A stretch of 64,000 nt of DNA from Rhododendron vialii (lineage: Eukaryota > Streptophyta > Magnoliopsida > Ericales > Ericaceae): positions 41,029,001-41,093,000 of the forward strand of contig NC_080560.1 in NCBI RefSeq assembly GCF_030253575.1. Direction: 5' to 3'. The stretch's first letter is position 1. The number at the start of each line of letters is the position of its first letter. A program made the translations under genes and the position numbers. The notes under the pieces are model-generated. The model worked only from the letters and a program-made list of their open reading frames with translations, was not told the DNA's origin and searched no databases. This document shows, in pieces, positions 21,267 to 35,800 of the stretch.

Positions 21267-24200
21267 ATGTTTGGATTCTCTCGCAGAAGAACGAAGCTTG
21301 GGAGGTAAATCGTCCACCCTCACACATATTCTCTCTCTTTTGTGCATGTATGTACGAATTTGTATATGCTATTACATGGGATGGAAACTTGATGTCGTAT
21401 GGTGTTTTGTGTAAGAAAACGTCGATACTATGTTGGTTAGTGCGGGTAATCCTCATGATTCATAACGGGATACAGGCAATTTGTCACTCATGGAGGTTGA
21501 TGAATGAGAAGATTCACCAACATAGAACCACCTAGTGGGTTAGAGTAGACCTTGTACACCTTCACATTGGTTGTCCTTTTTGTCGTTTTTCTCTCAAATT
21601 TCATTTAATCCGTATCCTCTTGAATATCTGTAGAATCAGAATTAGGTTGTTATGAGGAAAGATCAGGGACGTGCGGCTAGTTGAAATGGGATGTTGAAAT
21701 CAGAAATTTGCACCTAGGTTTCCTAGTGGCAATGTGGGGGTCTCCATTGATTAATTTCACATTCGGTTAATTGTCAGTGGAGGAGGTTTTCTTTTGCCCA
21801 TCTGGGTGCTTTTGGTTTCGTTTCCATTGAATTGGAGATGCAATGTTCTGAAAGTCACTAGGCGCTAGTCGGCCACCTTCGAGCGATTAATCGGCGCATA
21901 TTAATTAGGAGTCGACGATTAATCATTAGTTGGACCTAATCGGATAGGTCCCGCCAGCGATTACTTGCCAATTAATTGTCGATCATTTCCTTGTTTTTTG
22001 TTTTAGAACACTGGAGATGTAAGAGGTGGCTTGGACTTGTTAGTGGTGTGGCATTGGTGTTGATCACAGTGTGATTGTAGTCTACCATGGAGGTGATGGT
22101 GGTATTTGTGATGGTCGTAACTCGTAAATACAACATGTCCCTTCTTTGTTGAGTTTCCTGGGGTAGTCGAATTCGTTTACTTTACTCTCCTGAAATTGTG
22201 CTTATGCAAATGTGGATGGTTGCCTGCTTCAGAAAATAGTTCTTAGTTACATTTTTTATGCTTAGGATAGAGTACATAACGCAACCCTTTGAAATCACAA
22301 GTTAATTCTAATTCGAATTATATTCTATCTTTATGTCTTGGAGCAGATTGAAAATCCACCTTTCAGACTCTGCTCAGGGAACTAGAAGTCCACTAAGAAA
22401 GCCGAAACGCGCGAACAATTCCAATGTAAGGATCCCTTGCATGTGCGGTGCATCATCACTTGCTATGTGTGCATTAAATTCTTGCCATATTACAGGGTGA
22501 AGCTGTTACACCTGCAATTAGTAATTCTGATGACTTCATTGTCACTTCAAATATAACAGGGTGGAGGTGTTGAACCTGCAGTTGGTAGTTCTGATGAACT
22601 CAATTGTCAAGGCCCATCTGCTGCACCTGAGCTTAACAACTATACTTCGGGGAACTCTGAGAATTGGATGGTGCTGTCCATTGCTGGGGACAAGCCTACA
22701 CCTCGCTTCAATGTAAAAAATTCCGAGCCAGCAAGATTATAGATTATATTCACACATTTTTTAATCAAAAGTTGAATTGTACTTTTATTCGTGTATAGCA
22801 TGCAGCAACTGTAGCTGGAAACAAGATGGTGGTAGTCGGTGGTGAATCTGCAGATGGACTGTTGGAAGATGTGCAGGTTAAGGATTTGACTTTTTTTTAT
22901 TAGAATGCATTACATGTAACGCTTGGATTAATTGGTTCTTAGGGGGACATTAGTCAAGCACTAGAGGATAATCAATTATGTAGGATTTCACTAACATTCC
23001 TGGTGATGGATTTCACAGTGTGGATCCCTATGCCCTGAGGTTGTAGCCACTCTATTTATTCTGTGATATTTGGTTGTTTACTTGTTTCTCTTCGCAGGTG
23101 CTTAATTTTGACTCGTTCTCTTGGACCACGGCTTCATCAAAGCTTTACCTTTCACCAACCAGTCTACCACTAAAGATTCCTGCTTGCAAGGGTCATAGTT
23201 TGGTATGTTGGAAGGTTTCTTTAGAAGGCAACAAATTCTTCTCTCTTTGTTCTTTTGATAAACAAAAAGGTAAGAAATTTGGTAGTATTTTGGCAAGATT
23301 ATTAGATCTAGCTTTTGGAAATCTCTCCAATCTTGTACAAATAGGAAGTGAAGAAAAGTCACTATAAACTAACTATACTAATTTTGACCATAAATGTCAA
23401 CACTTGGATCATTATTTGTAAATGTGACAATCTAAGGTAAGGTGTTAGAGCCACTAGAGTTGCTGCCATGTGTTTTGTAGTTTAGTCTCAGAGTCCTTGC
23501 ATGCTATCTTTCCTGAATGAGCGTATTGCATGATTAAACTTGGATATTGAGCATATTGCACGACTTTTGAGTCAACGCTATCTCTTTAAGTTCGTTAACA
23601 GAATGATGATGGCATCTTACATTGGAGATGTGGGGAAAGAAAACTTTGGATTTTCCCTTTCTGAAAGTTTGGTTTGTTGTCCGTTCTTACCAGGTTTCTT
23701 GGGGGAAAAAGGTGCTCCTTATTGGTGGGAAAACTGACCCAGCCGGTGACAGAATTTCAGGTTGCATATCTTTCTGTTTACCACGGTTGTGATTCCTATC
23801 TGTTCTCTTACATGATCGTAAGTTATTCAAACTTTGGCTTCTGTAGTTTGGGCATTTGACACAGAAACCGAGTGCTGGTCGCTTATGGAAGCAAAGGGAA
23901 ATACTCCGGTAATCTGTCTGCATTATTTTGAGAATTTAGCAACTTCTTGTCCTTGGGTTTCACTAACATTATAATATGTGGAAGTATCTGCTGAGACAGA
24001 CACGAATGTTAGATCTTCCACTTAGAAGGAACATATGTTTTAACTTGATGTCTTAGAAATGTTCAGAAGGCAACGTTGAGCTAGGATAACATTTGTGGTA
24101 GCAATTTCTTCTAGTTGGTTGGGACTTCGGAAACTGTTTTGGGGTGGGGCATCTTTCTTCTCTTGTTGGCACAGTATCATTCCTTCCTAGTTCTTCTTGC

Positions 24201-27200
24201 TTCATAAAGCCAATTACTATGCAGTACTTTTTAATAGTTCCAACACATGGTACATATTGCATGAATATTTTCTCCTACGCTGATTCTACAGGAAGATGTT
24301 AGGGTGATGTTCACTGTGTTTGTCGCTTGGATTTTGTCTTTAAGGCTACGGAGAACTACTTTATTAACATGCTTTCTATCTCGCAGATCTTTTTATCGGG
24401 CTATTAACTTTAGGATAGAACACCTCTAGCAGTTGATGTTTTATTTAACGAATCTATCTTGGCTATAAGCACTCGTCGTTTAACAAAATCTAAAATGCTT
24501 GCAGGTTGCTCGCTGTGGCCACACGGTAGTTAGGGCAAACTCTGTTTTGATTCTTTTTGGAGGTGAAAATTCTAAAAGGAGAAAACTCAATGACTTACAT
24601 ATGTTTGATCTGAAGTCCTTGACTTGGCTCCCTCTTCACTGCACGTGAGTAGTCCTCAGCAATTGTATCATTTTCTTTGCCAATTTAACTTCTAGTACTG
24701 ATGACCAAATTTTTTACCAGTCATCAGTTTTAGTCTTTTAGACTTTATTCCACTACCTTGAGCAACATTCAATTCAGAAGCTAATAACTTGGTCTGTCAA
24801 TGCACTGTGATTGTGCAGCGGGCAGGGACCATCTCCGAGATCTAACCATGTGGCCGCTCTTTATGATGATAAAACGCTTCTAATTTTTGGAGGAGTATCA
24901 AAAGCTAAGACTTTGAATGACTTGTATTCACTTGACTTTGAAACGGTGGGTTGAGCTTTTGAATTTTTTAGTAATATATATAAGTGGTCTTTATGGTCAA
25001 AATTTGCTTAAGTGACGCGAAATCACATCTCAGCTGTAACTTTCTGATTCATGCTTGAGGATGTTTTCTCCAGATGATATGGTCGAGAATCAAGATACGA
25101 GGTTTCCATCCATCACCCAGAGCTGGCTGTTGTGGAGTCTTGTTTGGAACTAAATGGTATATTGCGGGGGGTGGTAGCAGGAAAAAACGTATGCCTCGCA
25201 ATCTGAGAAATACAGATTCAAACTCTTGTGATCTATTTATTTGTCAATGGAACTCTTAATGAGGATCATATTCTAAATGGCGTGTTTCTTTGATGTTGAA
25301 CTAGCAGCTTTTCTTCCCACTTGCTGATGTTGGGTTTAATGGGACAGTTTGGCCTAATGCTACTCTTTCAGTCAATTATCGTCTTAATGTTGACCATCTC
25401 ATTCTTGGTTTTTGGTCATTGAGACTTATTTAGTTTGGAAATATTAGAAAATAAGTTTTTTAAAATGGCAATAAGAAACATTACTTTTCAAAAGCAGTGG
25501 GAAAAGTGATTGAATACACATTAAGGATAAGTGGACTGTATTTTCTACTATATTATTTGGAGGACACTGTTGCGAGGGTGGTTACAGTTGCTGGAGTAAC
25601 ATTTTGGTACTATAAGCTTCAAATTGTGCTGTGGCTATAGCAGCAGCCACTTTTTCTGTGGTAATATCATTTTCACTTCTTTGAGTTTAATGGTGTGAAC
25701 CTGTTTTTACTTTTACAGTCATACAGACTTGAAGCTTTTCAAGTAAGTCTTGGTGTTTGATGCATTCAACTGTAATGCCGATGAGGAAAGCAAATTATTT
25801 CCAAAGCCCTGGAGGCAGTAGGAGATGCTAATACTTGTAGTCGGATCAACATAGCTTTTTGTTTGTGGAGCAATGCTCATTTCATTGATATTTACATCTT
25901 TCATCAAACTATCTATGATCAGAAGCATGCATTTGCTACAAGTTTTCGTAAACTTCTTTTCATCACTTCCACTTTCTAATTGACTTCTAGTATAGTTAGA
26001 AGGGAATCTTCAATACCCTGGCTCAGCATGAGATAACAGCGTTGGAGGGTAATTATGTAGATTAATGAATCACAAAGAAGTATACCGATAAATGCCTTAA
26101 ATGCTTTGCACCTTTCTGTTTGCTCTTTCGCAGAGAATCGTAACATCTCTATATCATTTTCTCTGTTTTCCAGGACATGTAGAAACGTTGATATTTGATG
26201 TTGTAAAACACGAGTGGTCTGTTGCTGTTGCATCTCCCCCATCTTCCGTCACCACTAGCAAGGTTCAGTTTGTTGGTTTTGGTGCTTGTTGAACTTTTAT
26301 TATAGCAGCTCTTGGCAACATTAATTTTATAGTTTCCTAGTTATTGCATGGGCAATAAGGCATAACTTGTTTCTTCTACAATTAATTAGAAGTTGACTGG
26401 AAACTGAGTTATCTAGAACTTATTTGCCGACCTTTTTGGAACAGCCTTTTTGGAATGTTATTTCACAGGGGTTTAGTCTTGTGCTAGTGCACCACGGGGA
26501 AAGGGATTTCCTTGTTGCATTTGGGGGATCCAAGAAGGAGCCTTCAAATCAGGTTAAAATAAAAACTCCGCTAATAAGCTTCGCTTGATACCAGATCTCC
26601 TATTTTATTTTGTGAACAATTTTTTTTGTTTTATGACAGGTTGCACTTTTGATATTGGAAAAGAATGAATCATCTGTTGGCCGGCGACTCGCTCCCAGTA
26701 AATTTGTAGCATCTTCACTATCTGAGAACCTGTCATCAGCCACAGGGTTGGCTACCCAACTAGGTAATGGTGCTTTCCCTGGGCCAGTTGATGCTGTTGC
26801 GAAACACTATCTGGCATCTGCATGTGAAAAACATGGCTCCGGTAGGAGATCTTTGTCAGAGTCGCTACTTGTGGACCAAAATCCTGCTTCTGGTAATGTC
26901 TCGCTCCGCAAGCAATTTCACAATGAGGAAGACAACACGTTTGTGCTTATGACAGAGAGTTCCGATGATGGAAGTCCTGTACAGGTTAACTATTTGACTT
27001 TGTATCTTACTGCTCTATTGTTTAGTTTCATTATTCTTTGAATTTCTGAATGTGGATGTCGTCTGTGAATCCATTTTATGCACAATGCATCTGTAGATTG
27101 CATGACGTTGCTGGATTCTTTTGCCTTCTTTGTGTTTTCCTGACCTAGGATGTGTTCTAGGCTGAAACCCATGAGAAGTTGGACAGTCACGTAACCTGTT

Positions 27201-29129
27201 TCCATAGTGTTTTATCTATCCACTTCGTAGCTGTAATTCTTTCCATCTAATCCATCTTAGGAACTGAATGATGTGGATTAATAGATTGCAACGTGTTTAT
27301 TTTTATGCTCTCCATCATGATTCCCATGCATGAATCACAAATTGTGTGTAAATGATGTGGCGGGATGTGGGCCTCTAGGAAGATGGTGGGCTTCTTAGAT
27401 GGTTGAAGGTGGAGTAGAGGAGAGCTGAGGTAATCTTAGTGGAGAGAGAGAACGACAGCAGAGATCTTTGACAAAAGCTTTCTAAATTTGATGGACATTC
27501 CAATTATACGTAGTAAAGATCTAATATGCATTATGAGAAAAATTAATATATTTGCTTAGAACCTCAAAAAACGAAGTTTTAGCTTGATTAACGAAATATC
27601 CTTAACTGGCGTGACAAATATTTTTGGTTCAGGTAGCAAAGCAGAAAACAAAGAAACTTATTATTGATGATGTTGATGTCCGTACCAACGTTAATGGAGG
27701 CAAAGGCAATGCTGAAGAAACATCAAATTTGCTAAAATCAGAAAGTTTGAACTCCCACAACAGACACGGAAATGGAAATCTTCCACCTGAAAGTGATGAT
27801 ATAGTCGTGTTGTTGGAAACTACTGGTAAATCCGGAGGTCAATCAGTTCCTTCAAATATCTATCAAATGCATGGAGCCAAAATGGCTGACTTGATAAAGA
27901 AGAATGGAATTTTGGAAGGACAGCTGGCAGTTGCATCAGCTTGCCGTGAAGCTGCAGAAAAGAACTTGTCTTCTGTTCTTAAGAGCAGACAAGAGATGGA
28001 GAAAAAATTGGCAGACACGGTGAAGGAGATGGAATTGCTGAAAGAGAAGCTAGCTAGTATTGAGCTGGCACAAGAGGAGGCTAATAACCTATCAAATATA
28101 ATGCACTCCGACAATGTAAGGCTGGAGCATGATGTGGCATTTCTGAAGGCAGTTTTGGATGACACGCAGAAGGTACAATTCAAATTGAAGTTTACATGCT
28201 ACCGTGTAGATTAGAATTGTGACTTATAAGCTTTAAGGTATCATCAGATGCAGAGTAATTTTTAATAGTTGGATTATTCAACCTTTGTTTCAGGAATTGC
28301 ATTCGACTAGAGGAGTACTTACTGGGGAAAGGGCTAGAGCACTACAACTACAGGTATAGCTGGCATTTACTACAGTTTCTTATTCCATTGTTCTGATGTC
28401 TAAGACTCTAAATGCATGTTAGTTGCTTCCATTTTTTATAAGCAAAATTTTTTAAACAGCTGATGGGTGAACCTTCTACACTCAAAAGGCCATGAACAGA
28501 ACAACTATGAGCTCGACAGAAAACGAAATAGGGAAACAATAGTCCTCTCTCATTCAGAACAAAAAAAGAAGATTATAATAGATGTAGTAAAAGATCCTTC
28601 CATACCATTTATGGGTAGCTCTTTTTTCCAACATTTACGAACTGTTACATGGACATGCAAGTCAGACTACTCTAAACACTCGGATCTAAGGTATATAGGA
28701 TTGCAACCGACATGTTGAACATCCCCCTACCAAGCACTTTTTATATCTCTGATAACCATAAACTATGCAGAGATCGAACTCTTATACTGTGCCTAAAATA
28801 TCCTTGAGACCTGTAATAGGAGAATTTTGGCGTGGTTTGGTGTCCCTAAGATGAATCTGACACATGAAACCCATGAACTCTCAGCTAGTATGAAGTAGAC
28901 CAGGAATCAACGTGGCAATGCAAAGTTCAAGTCCCGATCAAATTATCCACCGCTTTCATGCGAGCTCTCTTTGCCAGAAATATCTCATTAGTTTTAGTAT
29001 ATTAATTGTTGGCTCATGATGTGGTCTCGTGCGTTCAATTTGCAGGTCGAAGTTTTCCATCTCAAACAAAGATTGCAATCTCTGGAGGACCGAGCACCAA
29101 CCCCTAGGAAACCTTACCATGTACAGTAG
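21267..29129 (+). CDS. Kelch-repeat protein with C-terminal coiled coil (ACBP4/5-related, lacking an ACB domain)
   Basis: Sixteen coding exons join in frame: 21267-21304, 22347-22425, 22560-22712, 22799-22876, 23098-23202, 23694-23760, 23847-23908, 24505-24644, 24819-24945, 25074-25188, 26174-26262, 26469-26552, 26640-26984, 27633-28172, 28294-28353, 29046-29129. All introns are GT-AG. The 721-aa product starts MFGFSRRRTKLGRLK, a basic N-terminus I recall from the Arabidopsis At5g04420-like family. Residues about 72-380 hold kelch repeats (VVVGGES, VLLIGGK, ILFGGE, LIFGGV, YIAGGGS, VAFGG) that should fold as a beta-propeller. Residues about 565-715 form a coiled coil rich in E, K and L. Related ACBP4/5 proteins add an N-terminal acyl-CoA-binding domain, which is absent here. 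The role is probably protein-protein scaffolding; I infer no enzymatic activity. Its 3' end faces APC7. Confidence 0.88.
21841..22011. mobile_element. hAT-like MITE, ARTGTTCT family, copy 1 (kelch intron)
   Basis: The element is 171 bp, beginning CAATGTTCTGAAA and ending TTTTAGAACAC. It is flanked by a perfect 8-bp duplication TGGAGATG (21833-21840 and 22012-22019). The interior has GATTAATCGGC words and GGTCGGCC/GGCGC motifs shared with the 930-bp element at 54001-54930. Confidence 0.8.
22426..22559 (+). other. Duplicated 3' splice-site/exon-start segment in kelch intron 2
   Basis: ATATTACAG followed by GGTGAAGCTGTTACACCTGC (exon-like start 22496) is repeated 64 bp downstream as ATATAACAG followed by GGTGGAGGTGTTGAACCTGC (22560). 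The copies stay similar for about 50 bp. Only the downstream acceptor keeps the coding frame; use of the upstream one adds 64 nt and soon meets TGA. Confidence 0.75.
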
Positions 29130-29876
29130 TCCTGTTGTTGTCCATGCCATAGCTAGTCTTCTTGTACATGTCTATTTACACGTGCTATCAGTATCTTTTG
29201 AGAAGGTACCGTTCCCTCTGTTGTAAGATACAGATCTATGACCTCTGGCACCTTGTATCATAAATAGCTTGCGACTGATGCTGAAAAAACACACGTTCAA
29301 GGAGCAAGCAATTGTATCCGCTTATGAGGTTTTATTGGTGTCTGAGTTTGTATGAAGTATAGGCTCATTGGAATAGAACTTTCTCCATTTTAAGTGGGGG
29401 TTTGTTGATGCCCTCTCGCCTAAACAACGCATCGAATATTAGAACGCAATCAATGAAACCTTATGGTACTAAAACTGTACCTTGAGACAATGTATCAAAA
29501 GGACAAACCAAGTCGAGGCCCAAATTTTATCTGCTCCTTCAATTGTTTGTCGTGGAAATGGACGAATTTGTAAATGTTTTATATGATGCTGAATGCAACC
29601 ATCTAACAAGAAATTTGCGTAGTTGATCTCTACCTATGGACTTCTACATGGAAATTGAGAATTCTATAACAAAAGATCGGAAGTAAATCTATACAGAATT
29701 ATATTAGTACAATGGCCCCAAGAAAATAAGTCTCCTCTACTTTCAATCCATCCTCACCTCTAGTTTCAAAGCTACTACTAAACCTCTTGTCCTGTTGATA
29801 AATCCAAACAAAGCCGTGAAGTTGTAATCATGGCAGTCCTCACACGAGATGATGAAAGGATTCTTCCATCTCTCAA
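29130..29876. other. Tail-to-tail gap between kelch gene and APC7
   Basis: About 750 bp separate the two stop codons and must contain both 3' UTRs and polyadenylation sites. I see no other gene. The closeness makes overlapping antisense 3' ends possible. Confidence 0.6.
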
Positions 29877-32800
29877 TCACAAAAGCTCGGTCTCTATCTG
29901 ATCTCCATCTGCATCCTCTACCTCATTTTCTTCATCTTCTTCGGGGGCATCTGGATCCACGCCCTGCAAAAATCACCACTTTAATTTTGTTGTACAGCCA
30001 AAACCAGCATTACATTGGAGCAAAATAACACTTCTACACCAAAAGTGAAACCAAAACTCTCGGGATACACAAATCGAGCTGTGGAAGGGAAAATGGCAAA
30101 AACTAGAGAGGAGAGAGATGCATGTCTATCGGGCCATAGTAAAGCATACAAAGCATAAAACGGACCTTCATTTGCTTCTCCAAGCGTTCTAATCCCTTTT
30201 TTGCAGCTTCATTCTGTGGGTTTATCCTGTTAAGTAAAATATATATTAGAAAGGTGCGCATTCAGAATGCAAGCAAGCAGTTCACGGGGAGAGGAGCATG
30301 ATTCACGTTCACATTGAGGACGATATAACAGAATTGAAGTGGCAGAAAATGAAAAAAAATGAAAAAACAGTAACCTTAGTGCAGCCTGAAAATGAGACAA
30401 GGCCTCTTGCAGCATATTTGTGGCAGCATATACTTGAGCCAGCTTAACATGAAGAGAATCGTCAGCCCAATCTTTGAGATATCGCTCGAGGAGAGAGACA
30501 GCATCCCCGTTTCTTCCCTCAATGACATGGAGCTCAGCTAATGCTAATGCAGCTCCCAGGTAACCAGGTTCCAACCTGAGGGCTGACTCATAAAACTTTT
30601 TTGCCTGAAAAAAGGAAGATGAAAGTTCAAAGCACTATAAACCACGCAGTTCTCATGAGAAGTTATCTAATCAAACACACAATCTAAATTCCATCGATAG
30701 TTTTGTATGGATGTAAAATACTTCGATGAGCATATCAATATTCTGGTTAGAAGTGTTACTGTATCATTTCACATTAGTAACAGCAGCAGCACGTGTATCC
30801 GTTTTTACTGCTATTCTCCTAGTCGTTTCTTTCTTCGAAAGTTGACACAATATGGTGCTCAAAGTTTGACCAGCCTCAACTAAAATAGTAAAAAGTCACT
30901 TTGTTTGGTTTACATCTTAGAAAGTTATTTTTGAGAGTTGAGTGGTAATGAGTGGATAGAGATAGAGATAGAGAGAGATTTATTGAAAACTGTGCCGAGA
31001 GTTAAAAGTTACTCTCAAAAATGGGAACCAAGCGGAGTGACTGTGAGATGCATTACCCAACTTCCACAGGTATAGAATGCTAAAGTAGTGAGACATTAAC
31101 CAGCTTACCTTCTCTCTTCCACCAGAGTTACTAGCATGCACATCACCCACTAATTTTAAAGCTTTCGCCGATTGAGGCATGGCCTTCATTGCCTCCCTCG
31201 CTGAATGCAAAGCTTCTTTGATTTTCGAAAGTGCCAAATAAGAACGAACCAAACCTGAAATCAGATATAGTTTTCAATCACTCAGAGCTTCCCCCATGTG
31301 TAGCTAACAGCCTTCCAATTGCCAGCAACAGCTGCCAAATTTGAAAATCCTATTTTGTCTCTGCATCGCTCATGTCAAGGCCCACACGTAGTGTTCGCAT
31401 TTGGCATTAATGAGGAAGCAGAAAAAAGCATCCGCACCATTATTTTTTGGTTTTTCGCAAAAGCATTTGCACCATTATTTTTTTTTTCTTTTGAAAAAAG
31501 CATTTGCACCAATAGAGTGACATTCCTAAATATGGCATTTTGACATTCTTCATTGCTGAAGTTCATCTAAGCTTGGCAGGCAAGATTTCATGTATGCTGT
31601 TGAAATAAGTAACAGATAATCTTGCGACATCCCATGTCAATACAGTAATACTCAGTACCCACCTTGATAAGAACGAAGATCAGGTCTCAATGCCTGAGCT
31701 CCCCTGAAAACAAGTACAGCTGCTTCTGGCCGATTCATGGATAGGAACAAATTACCCTGAAAGTTTCCAACAACAATTTGTAATTAACTCTATGACGACG
31801 AGTTGAAATACGTAGGACTCATGTTGTGCCACTTCAATCAATATGAGCCAGATCAAATTTTAACTTCTGTAAATCTAAGCCAGGTCGAATCTCAAGAGCA
31901 GATCATACTTATTAAAAAGGGGGCATGATAGTACCTTCATTATATGACCTGGTATGTGCCTCTCATCAATTCGAATGCTCTGGTTGACAAAGATAGAATA
32001 TGAGACCTATGAACATGTCAGGATAAAATCTGGTCCGACAAGAAGTAACAAAACTACCTTCTCGGCATAAGATAAAGCTCCCCTCTCATCTTTCCTCTCC
32101 CATAAAGCAGACAAAGATACAAAAACTTCTGGCCTGGTAGGATCAATACTGAGCAAATCATGCACTAATTTGTTCAGCTTTGAATGATCAGACTTTATCT
32201 TCAAAAGCATCGCATACTCATCCATATATGTGACAAGGTATGGATCAATTGATCGGACCTGCAAAGAATCAATATCCTTTGTCAATTGTCTCCAAAAGTA
32301 ATGTATATAATGCATCCTTACAATTAATGAACTCTTACCTTTTCAAAATTCATGATGGCTTCATCATTCTTTCCAATAATGGCTTCAACCTTCATGTGAT
32401 GGTTTATGTAAAAAAGTTACACATAAAAAGAAAGTATTAAAATCAAGAAGTTAAGGTAATAAAACAACACTACACCTACTAACTGTAAGTTTGCAGTCAA
32501 ATTCAACATAGCTCTGACACCTACAAATCACTAGAAGGATCAATAGCGAATGATCATCTCGCATGCTATGCTATTGACAACTAAAAATACTTTATTGGCT
32601 TATTCCTTTCTGAGACCTCTTACCAAAATAGAACGAAATGCCTAGATCTATAAGCAGGTATCAAATTTAAGAAAACACAAATGCATCTTATATGCAGTTG
32701 CTTTCGGATAATACTTTATCACAGAACTTCCTAACATTGACATTTGCAGTTTAAGCTCATGTTCATGAACTGAGGCCAACTCCTCCAACGATGGTGGGAT

Positions 32801-35800
32801 TGTCCCATTAGGATGTGACATTAAGATGCATTCCTTCCTTTGAGAAGAAGGTAAATCTCTATAAAATCTAAAGGTTCTTCCAATTCTACCATAATAACTT
32901 TTAGAGGATCCAAGAGTTTAATTGGAATAACTTCTGTCAAATGTAAGGCTACACAAGCACAACCAAAACGGAAGCTGAGCAACATCTAGAAATGATATAT
33001 ACATGCATTCGTGACTTTACAATATTCACCAATGTAGATGCATATTTAGTATTTACCAATGTTTGACATTTTTTCATGTCATGCACCAATCATAGATAGA
33101 AGATACCAACATATCGTAGTCCAAATGTCCGAAAACAAAGGCCAGAATGGTAACTATTTAGCATCAAATGAAAGTCATCCAAGTTGTAGCCACTCCAACA
33201 AAAAAGTGAGCAAAGTATCAATGCATGTTTTGCGTACTCAACAAACTTAACTTCACAAAAATCCATCCCTAACCTTCGCCATTTCAAGTAATACGTGTAT
33301 GTTATTAGGAAAACGTTGTAGAAGTTCAGTGAAGAGTTCCAAACCACCTGCCAACAAAACAAATGAACGCATGAATAAAAATTAATGCAAAGAACCCAAC
33401 GAAATCAACCTTCATGCATATTCCCTGAAATTAATGAGCTGACATCATCAAGATTACATGCCCTCAATCTATTTTTAAGCTACATCAATTATACATTCTT
33501 TCTGGGACAGAATCTGTACATGATCATTATGAGGAGTGCTACATCTAGTCATGAGCCGATAATAGAGTCAAACTAACTGCTGGCTTGAACAGTCCTGTAG
33601 CTGACCCCTGATAAAACTGGACGTGATTTTCCACAAGCAGAACAGTTCGAAGAATTCAGTGATTAAGGACCACATACATAACCAAACCAAATCAAACCAA
33701 ACCAAACCAAGCCTTACGTCCCAATCACTTGGGGTCAGCTACATGAATTTTTTTCCTCCATTGAGCTCTGTCAAGGGCAAGGACCACATACATGGGGATA
33801 GACAATCTAATTTTCTAGGAGTAACCTCGTTTTTCTGAAACATAAATGTAGATGTATAATCTCACATGATGCCATAAGGACTGTGCCATTGCACTGCATA
33901 CAGTATAAGTTTAGGTTCCCCATCTAGAACAACCATCAGAGGCTCACAATAGTGGAAAACTTGGAGTAGAATTTTTCTCCAACAGATCAGCATGTTGAGG
34001 ACTTGGAGTTGAATTTTAGATCAGCTTGGAGTTCGAATTTTCTCCAACATATCAGGTTGAAGATTTGGACTTCAATTTTTCTCCAACAGATCAGCAACTT
34101 AAATCTTATATGAATCATACGAATACCTGACATTAAAATGCCACTTTGCACATGCATGTGGATTTCCTCCGGCAGTAAAAGAGTTATGGATGATGCATTT
34201 GAAAGAGGGACTACCAATCATAATAACATCAAAAATCTATAATGTTAATTACCCACAATAACTTAATCACAAAAATAAAAAATTTGTTTGACCTTTGTAA
34301 TCATTTGAAGCAATGCAACATTGGGCTTCAACATAACGCTGCGCAGAAAGAAGAAAAATGAATTATTGCAACAGAAAACAGCATTCTGTACACATCAATC
34401 CCACAACATCATGAAGATCTACAAATCCTGGTATCAAAGAAATATAGCTCAGAATCAGGATTAGCAAACTTGTGTTCAACAAAGTCTAGCTACTACCAGC
34501 ACGGGCAATTGGGCTCCTAGATATTCAGTATAGAGTAATATTCAAAAGATAAAAACAAACTCACTAACAAATCATGTTATTACCTGCAACCAGCGACTTG
34601 AGTCAATATGATCAAATGGAGGTCTCCCGCTTCTATTTGGCGTCTGGAACCACCACTCAAGAGCATCAAAAGATATTTAAAACTAAAAAAATAGCCGCAG
34701 TTAACAAGAACAAATACCTACAAGAAGTTTAAGCTTAAACAGTCTATTAGTTCTTGGGCAGTAGTGGAAATCTACATGGACAACTTCATATCTATCAGCT
34801 ATAAGCGTTCAAAATATGTTCCTTGCAAGGATTTCCCCATGTGAACATTGACTACCATACCCTCTGCAGCTAGCAAAGTTTGCCTTTTATACTTTTCTAT
34901 GGACAAAGTATATTCTTGACAATAGCATGGGGAAGACATGTCAAAGACTAGATTATGAGCTGGGATGTGCAATCACTGTCTTTTGGCAAAATGAGGCAGC
35001 AGTTTGAGTTCGCTTTTAGGAAATTCCTGGCCTGGAGTGTATTCAAGCAGCTGGTACTGATCTCTTAAGTTAAAATTTGGCTGCACATCCAGACCAACCC
35101 ATTTTGAATGAGTAAGCCAATGAACCCACCAATGAAATTGGAAAAAAAAAATCTAGAATAAAAAATCATAATGGGCAAAAAACTGGAAAAAAAAAATCTA
35201 GAATAAAAACTCATAATGGGCAAAAAACTTGGTTAAATAATCACATGTAACCTATTATTAGATTATTGATCGTCATATTGGGATGTCCAAATGTTTAACC
35301 TTGAACGAGGTTGGTTCAAGTGTGGACCTTAGCCTTTCCGTTCAGGTGGATTGAACTGTCAATACTGGAACTTGAAGTCTTCATATAGCATGGTACTATT
35401 TAGATTTATACCAAACACAGTACAAAATAATACTAAAACACTTGATTATGATTTAACCAACAAACCTGAGGAAATAGGGAAATAATATCTTTAGCAGGAA
35501 CTCCCAGTTCAGCCAAGGCTATGATAGCCTCAATAACATAATGGCAATGTCTGCAACAACCAAAACGACTAATAAGAACAAGTATACCCATAAGGTAATA
35601 TTTCATCAATAACAAATAGAAAAGAAAAGCTCATAGTGAATACAAGAGTCACAATATAGTTACAGTGACAGTTGTTATTACATTAGCAATGGCACCAGCG
35701 GTAACAGTAGATTTGAATATATCTATGGGGCACTCACAGTCAATTCGAAACTACAAGTCGACCTAAATGGAAGCCCCGGGCATAATTCAATAACAAGTTG

